This document shows, piece by piece, positions 45,366 to 54,250 of a stretch of DNA of 64,000 bases. The position numbers and the translations under genes were made by a program. The notes under the pieces were generated by a model. That model saw only the letters and a list, made by a program, of their open reading frames with translations. It did no database searches and was not told where the DNA came from. The stretch comes from CAUTUX01 sp963532875 (GTDB taxonomy: Bacteria > Bacillota > Clostridia > Christensenellales > CAG-917): NCBI GenBank assembly GCA_963532875.1, contig CAUSLO010000002.1, positions 3,419 through 67,418 on the forward strand, read 5' to 3'. Every line of letters starts with the position of its first letter. Position 1 is the first letter of the stretch.

Positions 45366-46721
45366 CTAACCTAAATCTTCTATAATTGTATTCCCTGCAA
45401 GTTTACCTGCACCCATTGCTAAAATAACGGTTGCTGCTCCAGTTTGAGCATCGCCCCCTGCATATACATTTTTTTTACTTGTTCTATGCTTTTCATCAGT
45501 GTATATTGTTCCGTTTTCATTAAACTTGATGTCGCTTGTTGTAGATTCCAAAATTGGGTTTGGTCGTGTTCCAAGGGCAACTATTACTTGATCACATTCA
45601 ATTTCATACTCACTATTTGGTATTACAATCGGTTTTCTTCTACCGCTAGAATCAACATCTCCTAATTCCATTTTTATACACTTAATACCTTCAACTTTAT
45701 CTTCACCAATTATTTCAATTGGGTTTGTCAAGAATTCAAATTCAATATCTTCAAGTTCTGCGTGTACAACTTCCTCAGCCCTTGCTGGCATTTCATTCTT
45801 TGTACGTCTATATATAACTGAAACATCTGCCCCTAGTCTCTTAGCAACACGTGCTGCGTCCATTGCTACGTTACCACCACCAACTACGACAACTTTGTTC
45901 CCTTTCAAGATTGGGGTAACTGAGGAATCTCTATATGCGTTCATCAAATTAACACGTGTTAAATATTCATTTGCTGAATATACACCATTTAAATTTTCAC
46001 CTTTAATTCCTAAGAAAACTGGAAGCCCTGCACCGTTGCCTATAAAGACTGCACTATTTTCAGAAAGTAAATTGTCTACAGTAAGAGTTCTCCCAATTAA
46101 TACATTTTTAACAAATTTTATTCCTAACTTTTTCGCTTCGTTCAATTCTCTATCAAGTAGACTCTTACTCAATCTAAATTCAGGAATTCCATAATTGAGA
46201 ACTCCACCAAATTCATGTAGGGCTTCGTATACAGTAACGTCAAACCCATTTACAGCCAACTCGCAAGCACATGCTAGCCCAGCGGGTCCCGAACCTACTA
46301 CTGCTACTTTTTTCCCATTCTTTTTTATTTCTTTAACTTTTATATCTTCGTGCTCATAAATCCAATCAGCAACAAATCTTTCAAGTAGACCAATAGCGAC
46401 TGCTCCGCCAGATTTAATTCTTACGCAATATTTTTCACACTGATTTTCTTGAGGACATACACGTCCACAAATTGCTGGGAAGTTACTGTATTGTTTTATA
46501 ACGTTGAATGCATTGAGAAAATTTCCTTCCTTAATTTCTTTAATGAATGTAGGGATATCAATTCCAACTGGGCATCCCATTACACATGGCTTTCTCTTAC
46601 AATTTAGACATCTCTCAGCTTCTGCAATTGCTGTCTCTTTATCATAACCAAGCGCAACCTCATCAAAGGTTGTTGTGGCTAATTTAGGATCTAATAACTT
46701 TTGTTCGTGTCTGTTTTTCAT
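45366..46721 (-). CDS. NfnB/GltD-type NADPH oxidoreductase subunit
   Basis: This is a glutamate-synthase small-subunit-like flavoprotein. N-terminal cysteine clusters (CLNCKRKPCVMGCPVGIDIP and CGRVCPQENQCEKYC) bind two [4Fe-4S] centres. An FAD loop VVGSGPAGLACACEL and an NADP loop VVGGGNVAMDAARVA follow. Paired with the next gene upstream (NfnA-like), it forms the NADH-dependent reduced ferredoxin:NADP oxidoreductase, an electron-bifurcating transhydrogenase of anaerobes. It overlaps nfnA by four bases. No large glutamate synthase subunit is nearby, which supports NfnB over GltD. Confidence 0.9.
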   Translation of the reverse strand: MKNRHEQKLLDPKLATTTFDEVALGYDKETAIAEAERCLNCKRKPCVMGCPVGIDIPTFIKEIKEGNFLNAFNVIKQYSNFPAICGRVCPQENQCEKYCVRIKSGGAVAIGLLERFVADWIYEHEDIKVKEIKKNGKKVAVVGSGPAGLACACELAVNGFDVTVYEALHEFGGVLNYGIPEFRLSKSLLDRELNEAKKLGIKFVKNVLIGRTLTVDNLLSENSAVFIGNGAGLPVFLGIKGENLNGVYSANEYLTRVNLMNAYRDSSVTPILKGNKVVVVGGGNVAMDAARVAKRLGADVSVIYRRTKNEMPARAEEVVHAELEDIEFEFLTNPIEIIGEDKVEGIKCIKMELGDVDSSGRRKPIVIPNSEYEIECDQVIVALGTRPNPILESTTSDIKFNENGTIYTDEKHRTSKKNVYAGGDAQTGAATVILAMGAGKLAGNTIIEDLG

Positions 46722-47536
46722 TTATCTCTCAAATTGCATTTGTGCTCGTGTTCATTATATATTTTGCTTCGTTTAATTGCTTCATCAAAATTGATTAAGT
46801 GGCCATCAAATTCAGGGCCATCAATACATGCATATTTTATTTTGCTATCATATGAAAGTCGACAACTTCCACACATACCAGTCCCATCAACCATTATCGA
46901 ATTCATACTAACAACAGTTTTAATCTTTTTCCCTCTTGTTGCATCGCATATGGTTTTCATCATTATCATAGGTCCAACTGCAAATACAGCATCATATGTG
47001 TTTTTATCTAGTACCCGTTTTAGTTCATCTACGGCATAACCTTTATTCCCATATGAACCGTCGTCAGTTACGATATATAAATTGTCAGCACACTTAGAAA
47101 TCTCATCTTCATAAAAGATTAAATCCTTGGTTTTCGCTGCTAAAATTATGTCCACTTTTTTGCCTTCTGATTTCAACTTTATCGCTTGTGAATATATAAC
47201 TGCTAAACCTATTCCACCTGACACCAATAGAAATTTATCACCAATTAATTCAGTATGATTTCCTAAAGGTCCAAGCAAATCAGACACTATATCTCCAACT
47301 CCCAAATTACAGATTTCTCTTGTTGAAAATCCAATATTTTGGACTAAGACACTAACTGACTTTTCCTCACGATTGTATTTAAAAATTGTTAAAGGTATCC
47401 TTTCGCTTTTATCATTTGCACGTATAATTACAAATTGTCCTGGTAGACAATTCTTAGATACTAAAGAAGAATGAATTTTGATTTCGATAATGTTGTCTGA
47501 TATTTGTTGTTTGTATAAAATTTCATTCTCTTTCAT
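46718..47536 (-). CDS. NfnA-type ferredoxin:NADP oxidoreductase FAD/[2Fe-2S] subunit
   Basis: This is a ferredoxin-NADP reductase fold like the dihydroorotate dehydrogenase electron-transfer subunit. It shows PLTIFKY for FAD, LLVSGGIGLAVIYS for NAD binding, and a C-terminal cysteine set MCGSCRLSYDSKIKYACIDG for [2Fe-2S]. With the adjacent NfnB it would interconvert NADH, ferredoxin and NADPH pools. The 272-residue length fits. It overlaps nth by four bases. Confidence 0.9.
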   Translation of the reverse strand: MKENEILYKQQISDNIIEIKIHSSLVSKNCLPGQFVIIRANDKSERIPLTIFKYNREEKSVSVLVQNIGFSTREICNLGVGDIVSDLLGPLGNHTELIGDKFLLVSGGIGLAVIYSQAIKLKSEGKKVDIILAAKTKDLIFYEDEISKCADNLYIVTDDGSYGNKGYAVDELKRVLDKNTYDAVFAVGPMIMMKTICDATRGKKIKTVVSMNSIMVDGTGMCGSCRLSYDSKIKYACIDGPEFDGHLINFDEAIKRSKIYNEHEHKCNLRDK

Positions 47537-48153
47537 TGCTTATTCCTATATTCGCATATGTTATTTAATTTGCACTCTTCACAATTCGGATTCTGAGATT
47601 TGCAAATATACCTACCTTGAAAAATTAAAAGATGATGCAGTTCACTCCAATCCTGTTTATCAAAAGATTTTTCAAGTCCTCTTTGTGTATCCTCAACTTT
47701 GCTTGTGTGAACAATTCCAAGTCTATTTGAAACTCTGTGCACATGTGTATCAACGGCAATTGCTGGCTCTTGATATGCAGTTGAAATTACTACATTTGCG
47801 GTCTTAATTCCTACTCCTGGCAACTTAACTAAATCCTTTACGGTTTTAGGTATTTCGCCCAATTCTACTACCTTTTTAGCCATTTCTTGGATGTTTTTTG
47901 CCTTAGACTTATAAAATCCGCATGAAAATATAAGTCTTTCTAGTTCAGTAATCGGCAAATTGGCTATTTCTGTTGCAGTTTTTGCTCGTTTAAACAATTC
48001 TTGCGTAACTATATTTACTCTCTTATCTGTACATCTTGCAGACAAAATTACGGCAACTAGTAACTCAAATACGCTACCGTAATTTAATTCACATTGTGCA
48101 CCTGGATGCATTTCTCTTAGTTTAGAAAGTATTTCTTTATTTCTATTGTCCAT
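47533..48153 (-). CDS. nth: Endonuclease III
   Basis: Nth is a base-excision repair glycosylase/AP lyase for oxidised pyrimidines. The helix-hairpin-helix LPGVGIKTANVVI supplies the catalytic lysine, and VDTHVHRVSNRLG the aspartate. The C-terminal cluster CKSQNPNCEECKLNNIC matches the C-x6-C-x2-C-x5-C [4Fe-4S] pattern. The length of 206 is standard. It overlaps the WYL-regulator gene by 11 bases. Confidence 0.95.
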   Translation of the reverse strand: MDNRNKEILSKLREMHPGAQCELNYGSVFELLVAVILSARCTDKRVNIVTQELFKRAKTATEIANLPITELERLIFSCGFYKSKAKNIQEMAKKVVELGEIPKTVKDLVKLPGVGIKTANVVISTAYQEPAIAVDTHVHRVSNRLGIVHTSKVEDTQRGLEKSFDKQDWSELHHLLIFQGRYICKSQNPNCEECKLNNICEYRNKQ

Positions 48154-49129
48154 TTACTTTATCTAGTGCATTCTGTAAAAAAGCAACATATCCAGCAACT
48201 ACTTCTGATGGTTTAATTATTTGAACCTTCTCTTTTAATCCTACTAACCACGCATAGAATTGATCTGATAAATCTGTCTTAGCTGACATGACCGCATATT
48301 CATCCTCAACTGAATTAATCTTCATTGTTTGCCCAAATTTATCTATCATGGCATTTGTTATTGACTTGTGGAATCTCAAAAACACCCTTCTCTCATCTCC
48401 ACCAAACATTGCAAATTGCTTGCTCAAATACTCGTCTAAATTGAAATTATTGATGTTATCATACAGTACAACAACATCTTCGCTGATACTTACTTCATGC
48501 ATTCTATCAATTCTATAATTTGAAAGTTCTTTGTGGTTATCATCGTATCCAATCAAATAATACTTGTTATCGCTAAGCACCAACTTAACTGGATTTAAGA
48601 TATACTTTTCGCCTTTTTTTCTGTATGTAATTGATAAATCGAATTCATAATCAAAGTACTTAAAAGATATTTTTTTGCGTTGAAATATGGCTTTATTAAT
48701 TGCCACAATATTGCTATATAACTCATCATTCGTTGTTCGTGATAACAGTTCCTCACTACGTTGTGCAAGTTGATCTGACCACTCCTCACTTCCAAGTTTT
48801 GATATTTTATAAATTAGTTTTTTTGCTTTTTCTTGTGGCAAAAAGTTAGCAAATGAAACTGCATCAACTAGCAACTGCAATTCAGCAAGATTGAATGACA
48901 TGCTGTCAATATAGTACATGTTTCTTTTCTTTTTAATTGTCTTTATGTCGTATCCGAAATCAACTAATTCTTCAATATCTTTGTATAATGTTTTCCTATC
49001 GCAACTTATTCCTAGAGACTCAAGTCTGCTCAAAATTTCTACTGAACTAATAGGGAAATCTTTGGAACTTTCTAACCTTAGAATTTCCAATATTTTTAGT
49101 AACTTAATTTTTTGAGCATGCATTTTCAT
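48143..49129 (-). CDS. HTH and WYL-domain transcriptional regulator
   Basis: An N-terminal helix-turn-helix (about 8-65, with SRLESLGISCDRKTLYKDIEEL) is followed by a WYL domain. The WYL core reads NPVKLVLSDNKYYLIGYDD and NYRIDRMHEVSI, with a C-terminal WCX-like extension. WYL proteins sense ligands, sometimes nucleic acids or nucleotides, and several control DNA-damage or defence genes. It lies between glyA (TAATG overlap) and nth (11-base overlap). A role in DNA-damage response is possible but unproven. Confidence 0.85.
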   Translation of the reverse strand: MKMHAQKIKLLKILEILRLESSKDFPISSVEILSRLESLGISCDRKTLYKDIEELVDFGYDIKTIKKKRNMYYIDSMSFNLAELQLLVDAVSFANFLPQEKAKKLIYKISKLGSEEWSDQLAQRSEELLSRTTNDELYSNIVAINKAIFQRKKISFKYFDYEFDLSITYRKKGEKYILNPVKLVLSDNKYYLIGYDDNHKELSNYRIDRMHEVSISEDVVVLYDNINNFNLDEYLSKQFAMFGGDERRVFLRFHKSITNAMIDKFGQTMKINSVEDEYAVMSAKTDLSDQFYAWLVGLKEKVQIIKPSEVVAGYVAFLQNALDKVNGQ

Positions 49130-50385
49130 TAAAATATAACGTCTCCTTCATAGATTGGATGTTTTTTACACATATCTATTACTTGTGCTCTAACTTCATC
49201 GAATACACTCTCTTTTTTATTGATAACAAGTTTGATTAATCTTGCTATCTCTTTCATATCGTTCTCTTTTAATCCACGTGTTGTAACGGCAGGAGTGCCA
49301 ATTCTTACCCCACTTGTTACGAATGGTTTCTCAGGATCATTTGGTATTGAGTTTTTATTAACGGTAATATTTACCTCATCCAACATATGTTCTAATTCTT
49401 TTCCAGTTATTCCAGTTCCAATCAAGTTAAGCAACATCAAATGGTTATCAGTTCCTCCAGTAACCAATTTAAGTCCTTGCTTTAAAAATGCTTCACTAAG
49501 TGACTTTGCATTCTTAATTACTTGTTTTTGATATTCAACAAATTCTTTGCTTAATGCTTCTTTAAATGCAATTGCCTTTGCTGCTATAACATGCATTAAA
49601 GGTCCGCCCTGAGTCCCTGGAAAAATTGTTTTGTTAATTGTCTTAGCGATTTCTTCATTATTAGTTAAAATCAAACCGCCACGTGGTCCTCTTAAAGTCT
49701 TGTGTGTTGTTGATGTTACTATGTCTGCATACTCCATTGGTGATGGATGCAAGCCAGTTGCAACAAGTCCTGCAATGTGTGCAATGTCTACCATTAAATA
49801 CGCACCAACTGCATCTGCAATTTCTTTGAATTTCTTAAAATCTAAAGTTCTAGGATATGCACTTGCTCCTGCAACAATTAGTTTTGGTTTGCACTTTTTT
49901 GCAATCTTCATTACTTCGTCGTAGTCTATGAATCCAGTTTCCTCATTAATGCCATATGGTATAACATTAAATAACTTGCCACTCATATTAACTTTTGAGC
50001 CATGTGTTAAGTGTCCCCCTGCTGGTAACGACATTCCCATAAAAGTATCGCCAGATTCTAAAACACTTAGATATCCTGCAAAATTAGCATTTGATCCACT
50101 ATGTGGCTGTACATTGGCAAATTTTGCATTGAATAACTTCTTAGCACGTTCAATTGCAATCTCCTCTGCGTAATCTACAAATTGGCAACCGCCGTAATAT
50201 CTTTTTCTTGGATATCCTTCTGCATATTTGTTTGTGTAAAATGATCCCATCGCCGCCATAACTCCTGGTGAAGCAATATTTTCACTAGCAATTAACTCTA
50301 GATTGTTTTGTTGTCTCTCCAACTCTTTTGCCATTGAATCAAACAATTCTGGGTCAACTTCTTTTATAATTTTTAAATCTATCAT
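49129..50385 (-). CDS. glyA: Serine hydroxymethyltransferase
   Basis: GlyA interconverts serine and glycine and charges tetrahydrofolate. This PLP enzyme shows NLELIASENIAS, YAEGYPRKRYYGG, HSGSNAN and the PLP lysine in DIVTSTTHKTLRGPRGG. The length of 418 is standard. It overlaps hisS by four bases (ATGA). Confidence 0.97.
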   Translation of the reverse strand: MIDLKIIKEVDPELFDSMAKELERQQNNLELIASENIASPGVMAAMGSFYTNKYAEGYPRKRYYGGCQFVDYAEEIAIERAKKLFNAKFANVQPHSGSNANFAGYLSVLESGDTFMGMSLPAGGHLTHGSKVNMSGKLFNVIPYGINEETGFIDYDEVMKIAKKCKPKLIVAGASAYPRTLDFKKFKEIADAVGAYLMVDIAHIAGLVATGLHPSPMEYADIVTSTTHKTLRGPRGGLILTNNEEIAKTINKTIFPGTQGGPLMHVIAAKAIAFKEALSKEFVEYQKQVIKNAKSLSEAFLKQGLKLVTGGTDNHLMLLNLIGTGITGKELEHMLDEVNITVNKNSIPNDPEKPFVTSGVRIGTPAVTTRGLKENDMKEIARLIKLVINKKESVFDEVRAQVIDMCKKHPIYEGDVIF

Positions 50386-51632
50386 TTTATCCCTCCCAAA
50401 AAAGATACAAGATCTTTAACATTCTCTACGTTACCATTCACCATGTTCTTGACCTTATATCCCTTATTTTTTATCTCATCTTCGCCAATTATTATTAAGT
50501 ATTTGCTTTGCACCTTATCTGCATGTTTAAGTTGAGCCTTTAAACTTCTTTCCATGATGTCATACTCAACGGACACCCCTACTTCTCTTAAATCTAAAAC
50601 CAACTTCATTGCATAACTTCTACATTCAGCACTGTATGTTGCAATATATACATCTGGCTTATCATCAACTGCTTTTAATTTGTTAGTATTCTCCAACACC
50701 AACAAAAGTCTCTCAATACCTAACCCAAATCCTATGCCTGGGGTACTTTGACCGCCTAATTCTGCTATTAAGTTGTTATATCGTCCTCCACCACAAACTG
50801 TGCCTTGTGCTCCAATATCGTTAGAGGTAAATTCAAAAACAAACTTAGTATAGTAATCAAGCCCCCTAACTAACTTATTGTTTACAACGTACTTGATTCC
50901 GTTTTTATCCAACAACTCGCAAATACCTTTGAAATATGCCTTACAGTCATCGCAGAGGTAGTCTGTTATCTTTGGGGCTTCAGTTATTAATGAATTACAT
51001 TTAGTCTCTTTACAATCGAAAATACGCAGTGGATTTGTATCTTTTCTTTTTTTGCACTGCTCGCATAAACAATCTTCTTTTGATGCTAAAAATTTCTTCA
51101 ATTTTTCATTATATTTAGGTCTGCAATTCTCGCAACCAATACTGTTTACATTTAACGTCAAAGAATCCAAGCCAACTGTTCTCAAAAACTTATATGCAAA
51201 CATCAAAACTTCAAAATCTGAATACACACTTGAACTACCAAATAACTCAACGCCAAATTGGTGATGTTCTCTTAGTCTACCATTTTGAGGCTTTTCATAT
51301 CTGAATACTGGGGTTATATAAAATAACTTTAGAGGTGATGGTAACTGAGATAAGCCATTTTCAATATATGACCTTACAACCCCCGCTGTTCCTTCAGGTT
51401 TCAATGTAATGCTACGTTCACCCTTATCAATGAACGTATACATCTCTTTATTTACTACATCACTACTTTCACCCATGCCACGTGCGAACAGTTCTGTGGC
51501 CTCAAATGTTGGAGTTCTGATTTCTTTGAAATTATATAACTTGGCAAGTTCTCGTGCCGTACTTTCTACATAGTGCCACTTATATACATCTTGAGGCAGT
51601 ATATCTTTTGTTCCTTTTTGAATTTTAATCAT
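50382..51632 (-). CDS. hisS: Histidyl-tRNA synthetase
   Basis: This is a class II synthetase. It shows motif 2 with FRYEKPQNGRLREHHQFGVE, the histidine pocket LVRGLDYYTKFVFEF, and motif 3 GIGFGLGIERLLLVLE. A cysteine-rich insertion (about 165-235, CENC, CEQCKKRKDTNPLRIFDCKETKC and CDDC) is the small insertion domain common in this subgroup. The length of 416 is standard. It follows hslU by nine bases with only a weak ribosome-binding site. Confidence 0.96.
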   Translation of the reverse strand: MIKIQKGTKDILPQDVYKWHYVESTARELAKLYNFKEIRTPTFEATELFARGMGESSDVVNKEMYTFIDKGERSITLKPEGTAGVVRSYIENGLSQLPSPLKLFYITPVFRYEKPQNGRLREHHQFGVELFGSSSVYSDFEVLMFAYKFLRTVGLDSLTLNVNSIGCENCRPKYNEKLKKFLASKEDCLCEQCKKRKDTNPLRIFDCKETKCNSLITEAPKITDYLCDDCKAYFKGICELLDKNGIKYVVNNKLVRGLDYYTKFVFEFTSNDIGAQGTVCGGGRYNNLIAELGGQSTPGIGFGLGIERLLLVLENTNKLKAVDDKPDVYIATYSAECRSYAMKLVLDLREVGVSVEYDIMERSLKAQLKHADKVQSKYLIIIGEDEIKNKGYKVKNMVNGNVENVKDLVSFLGGIK

Positions 51633-51641
51633 TACTGCCTT

Positions 51642-52970
51642 CTATAAAATATATTTAGATAAGTCTAATTCTCTCAACTCCTTTGAAAGATGCTTTTGTA
51701 TATATTTCTTATCAATTACTACCTTTTTAGTCTTGTTATCATCTGCTTCAAACAAGATATCTTTCAAAATGCTTTCTGTAACTGCGTGTAACCTTCTAGC
51801 CCCCAAGTTTTCTGAGTTTTCATTTTCATAAAATGATATTCTTGCTATTTCTGTTATAGCATCATCTGCGAACTCAAGAGTCACTCCATCAACGCTTAGC
51901 AAAGCCTTATATTGCTTTAAAACAGCGTTATCTGGCTCTGTTAATATTCTTACAAAATCTTCCTCAGATAAATTGCTCAACTCAACTCTAATTGGAAATC
52001 TACCTTGCAACTCTGGAATTAAGTCCTCAACTCTTGAGAGATGGAAAGCACCTGCTGCGATAAATAAGATATAGTCTGTCTTAATTGCTCCATACTTTGT
52101 TTGTACTGTGCTCCCTTCAACAATTGGAAGGATATCTCTTTGAACACCTTCTCTAGAAACCTCATGTTGTCCACTGTTTACGTTTTTACTTGCTACTTTA
52201 TCAATTTCATCAATAAAGACCACGCCATCTTGTTCTGCTCTTAGAAGTGCCTCGCTTTGAATCATGTCCTTGTCCAACATCTTATCTGCTTCAGAAGCAA
52301 CTAGAGTTTCCATTGCTTGTTTTACAGTTAACTTCTTCTTTTTAGGTTTTTCATTTGCACCGAAAATACTACCTAGAACTGCTCCAAATTCAACTTGATC
52401 TGTTTGTCCGCCAAGTGTTGAAACTTGCAAAGGCTTAGGTTGTTCTGTTACTTCAACTTCGACAATGAAGTTATCTAATCTTCCAGCAAGAATTTCAGAC
52501 GCAATTTCTTCTCTCATTTGAGCATCTGATTTGTCATTGCTTCCTGATTTTTTTCTCATTTCTAGAATTTCAGCTGTTATTTTACGAACTGCTCTTTCTT
52601 TTGCCTTAGGATTAACTTCCTTGAGTTTTTCACTCTTTACAAGTGCTAATGAAGCCTCAACAAGGTCTCTGATAATACTTTCAACATCTCTACCTACATA
52701 TCCAACTTCAGTGAATTTTGTTGCTTCAACTTTGACAAAAGGTGCTTTAACAATCTTTGCCAACCTACGTGCAATTTCTGTTTTACCTACCCCTGTAGGC
52801 CCTTTCATTATTATGTTTTTTGGTGTGATTTCTTCTTTTATTTCTTCAGGCAACTTTGCTCTTCTGTATCTATTTCGCAATGCAATTGCAACTGCTTTTT
52901 TTGCTTCATGTTGTCCTATAATATATCTATCTAATTCATGAACAATTTGTTTTGGTGTTAGTTCATCCAT
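51642..52970 (-). CDS. hslU: ATP-dependent protease ATPase subunit HslU (ClpY)
   Basis: HslU is the AAA+ unfoldase of the HslUV protease. Walker A is GPTGVGKTE (57-65), Walker B is VVFIDEIDK, and the intermediate I domain lies between. The C-terminus LSKYIL matches the tail that docks into HslV, which suggests a protease partner exists. hslV usually precedes hslU, but here the upstream neighbour is a terminator and dnaJ. The length of 442 is standard. It opens the chain to 40441. Confidence 0.95.
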   Translation of the reverse strand: MDELTPKQIVHELDRYIIGQHEAKKAVAIALRNRYRRAKLPEEIKEEITPKNIIMKGPTGVGKTEIARRLAKIVKAPFVKVEATKFTEVGYVGRDVESIIRDLVEASLALVKSEKLKEVNPKAKERAVRKITAEILEMRKKSGSNDKSDAQMREEIASEILAGRLDNFIVEVEVTEQPKPLQVSTLGGQTDQVEFGAVLGSIFGANEKPKKKKLTVKQAMETLVASEADKMLDKDMIQSEALLRAEQDGVVFIDEIDKVASKNVNSGQHEVSREGVQRDILPIVEGSTVQTKYGAIKTDYILFIAAGAFHLSRVEDLIPELQGRFPIRVELSNLSEEDFVRILTEPDNAVLKQYKALLSVDGVTLEFADDAITEIARISFYENENSENLGARRLHAVTESILKDILFEADDNKTKKVVIDKKYIQKHLSKELRELDLSKYIL

Positions 52971-53030
52971 ATTTTACCTCTCAAAATTTAACGTTATTTT
53001 AATGATATAACAAGTCTTTGAATAAATAAA

Positions 53031-53066
53031 GCAAAAAAGTACTGTCTTAAAAGAAAGACAGTACTT
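53031..53066 (-). terminator. Rho-independent terminator after dnaJ
   Basis: On the minus strand a perfect 12-base-pair stem (AAGTACTGTCTT/AAGACAGTACTT, arms 53066-53055 and 53048-53037) with a six-base loop is followed by TTTTTTGC. It separates grpE-dnaJ from hslU. Confidence 0.88.
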
Positions 53067-53089
53067 GCAAATCTTTTGTTGTTTTTTGA

Positions 53090-54250
53090 TTAACGATTTA
53101 AACTTACTTGATACTCTTTTAGAGTCTTCATGTACTCAGCAGTTTTAGTATATTGGTCTATTGAGAACAATGTGTTCATATCATTTAGCAATTGTTTTTG
53201 AGTTGCTGTGATGTTTTTAGGGTGTTCAACAATAACTGTTGCTAACAGGTCTCCTCTACCGCCTAGAACCTTTCCTGGAATTCCTTGTCCCTTAATTCTT
53301 AACACATCACCGTTCTTTGTATTTTCTGGTACATCCAATATATCCATCCCATTTAAAACTGGAACTGGTACTTTTGTTCCAATACAAGCACCTATGAAGG
53401 ATACTGGGACTTCTATTAAAAGGTTATGACCTTCAATTGTGAAGAATCTGTGTTTTTCAACATTGACTTCTAAGATTAAGTCCCCATTCTTTCCGCCATT
53501 CTTTCCATAGTTACCTTGTCCAGCGAATGTTATTTTTGTGCCAGATACAACTCCTGCTGGTATCTTTGCTTTGATTACTGCAATAGTCTCAACTAACTTA
53601 TTTCCGCCACATTTTGGACATGTTGAAACTTTAATTGTTCCTATACCATTACATGTAGGGCAAATAATTGTTGATTGAGAGAATAACGTAGTCTTTGGAA
53701 CGATCTTTTTCCCTTTACATTGTGGGCATAATGTTGGTTGTCCACCTGGTATAAAGCCTGTTCCATTACATGATTTACATTCTCTCAAACATTTAACTTT
53801 TAAAGGCTTAGTTGTTCCTAGACATGCCTCATCGAATGTAAGTGTTACACTTGTACGGATATCGCTTCCATCTACTGGTTTTGCTGCAGGTTCTGCTTTT
53901 GGTTTTTGTGCTGTGCTTGCACTCGCACTTGCTGTACTTGTTTTTCTTGTTGCAGTTGCCGATGCTGTTGCACTTGATTGAGGTCTTGTTTGTGCTTGAG
54001 GCTCTGGTCTTGCCGCTGGTCTTAAACCTAAACTCTCATCATATTTTGCTTTCTTTTCTGGATTTGACAAAATAACGTATGCATTTGTCATTTGTGTAAA
54101 GACTGCCTGTGCCTTTTGCTTTTGAATTTCAGGAGCATTCGAGAATAAATCTGGATGATATTTTTTAGCCAACTGCCTATATGCAGTCTTTATTTGGTCA
54201 TCTGTAGCTGTTTTGCTTACGCCTAACATTTCATAATGTGTCTTAGCCAT
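53090..54250 (-). CDS. dnaJ: Chaperone DnaJ with an atypical linker
   Basis: DnaJ delivers substrates to DnaK and stimulates its ATPase. The J domain has HPD at 32-34. Four CxxC zinc-finger repeats (CKSC, CPQC, CPTC and CPKC, about 154-213) and the C-terminal substrate domain are in normal order. The usual Gly/Phe-rich segment is replaced by an Ala/Ser/Thr/Pro-rich low-complexity linker (about 75-125). The gene overlaps grpE by eight bases. dnaK, which usually lies between the two, is not in the window. Confidence 0.93.
   Translation of the reverse strand: MAKTHYEMLGVSKTATDDQIKTAYRQLAKKYHPDLFSNAPEIQKQKAQAVFTQMTNAYVILSNPEKKAKYDESLGLRPAARPEPQAQTRPQSSATASATATRKTSTASASASTAQKPKAEPAAKPVDGSDIRTSVTLTFDEACLGTTKPLKVKCLRECKSCNGTGFIPGGQPTLCPQCKGKKIVPKTTLFSQSTIICPTCNGIGTIKVSTCPKCGGNKLVETIAVIKAKIPAGVVSGTKITFAGQGNYGKNGGKNGDLILEVNVEKHRFFTIEGHNLLIEVPVSFIGACIGTKVPVPVLNGMDILDVPENTKNGDVLRIKGQGIPGKVLGGRGDLLATVIVEHPKNITATQKQLLNDMNTLFSIDQYTKTAEYMKTLKEYQVSLNR

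Noticed and set aside
53870..54000. Repetitive codons in dnaJ as a CRISPR-like or tandem DNA repeat
   Set aside because: These are low-complexity Ala/Ser/Thr codons in frame. No regularly spaced identical repeats or spacers are present, and no CRISPR array was seen anywhere in the window.
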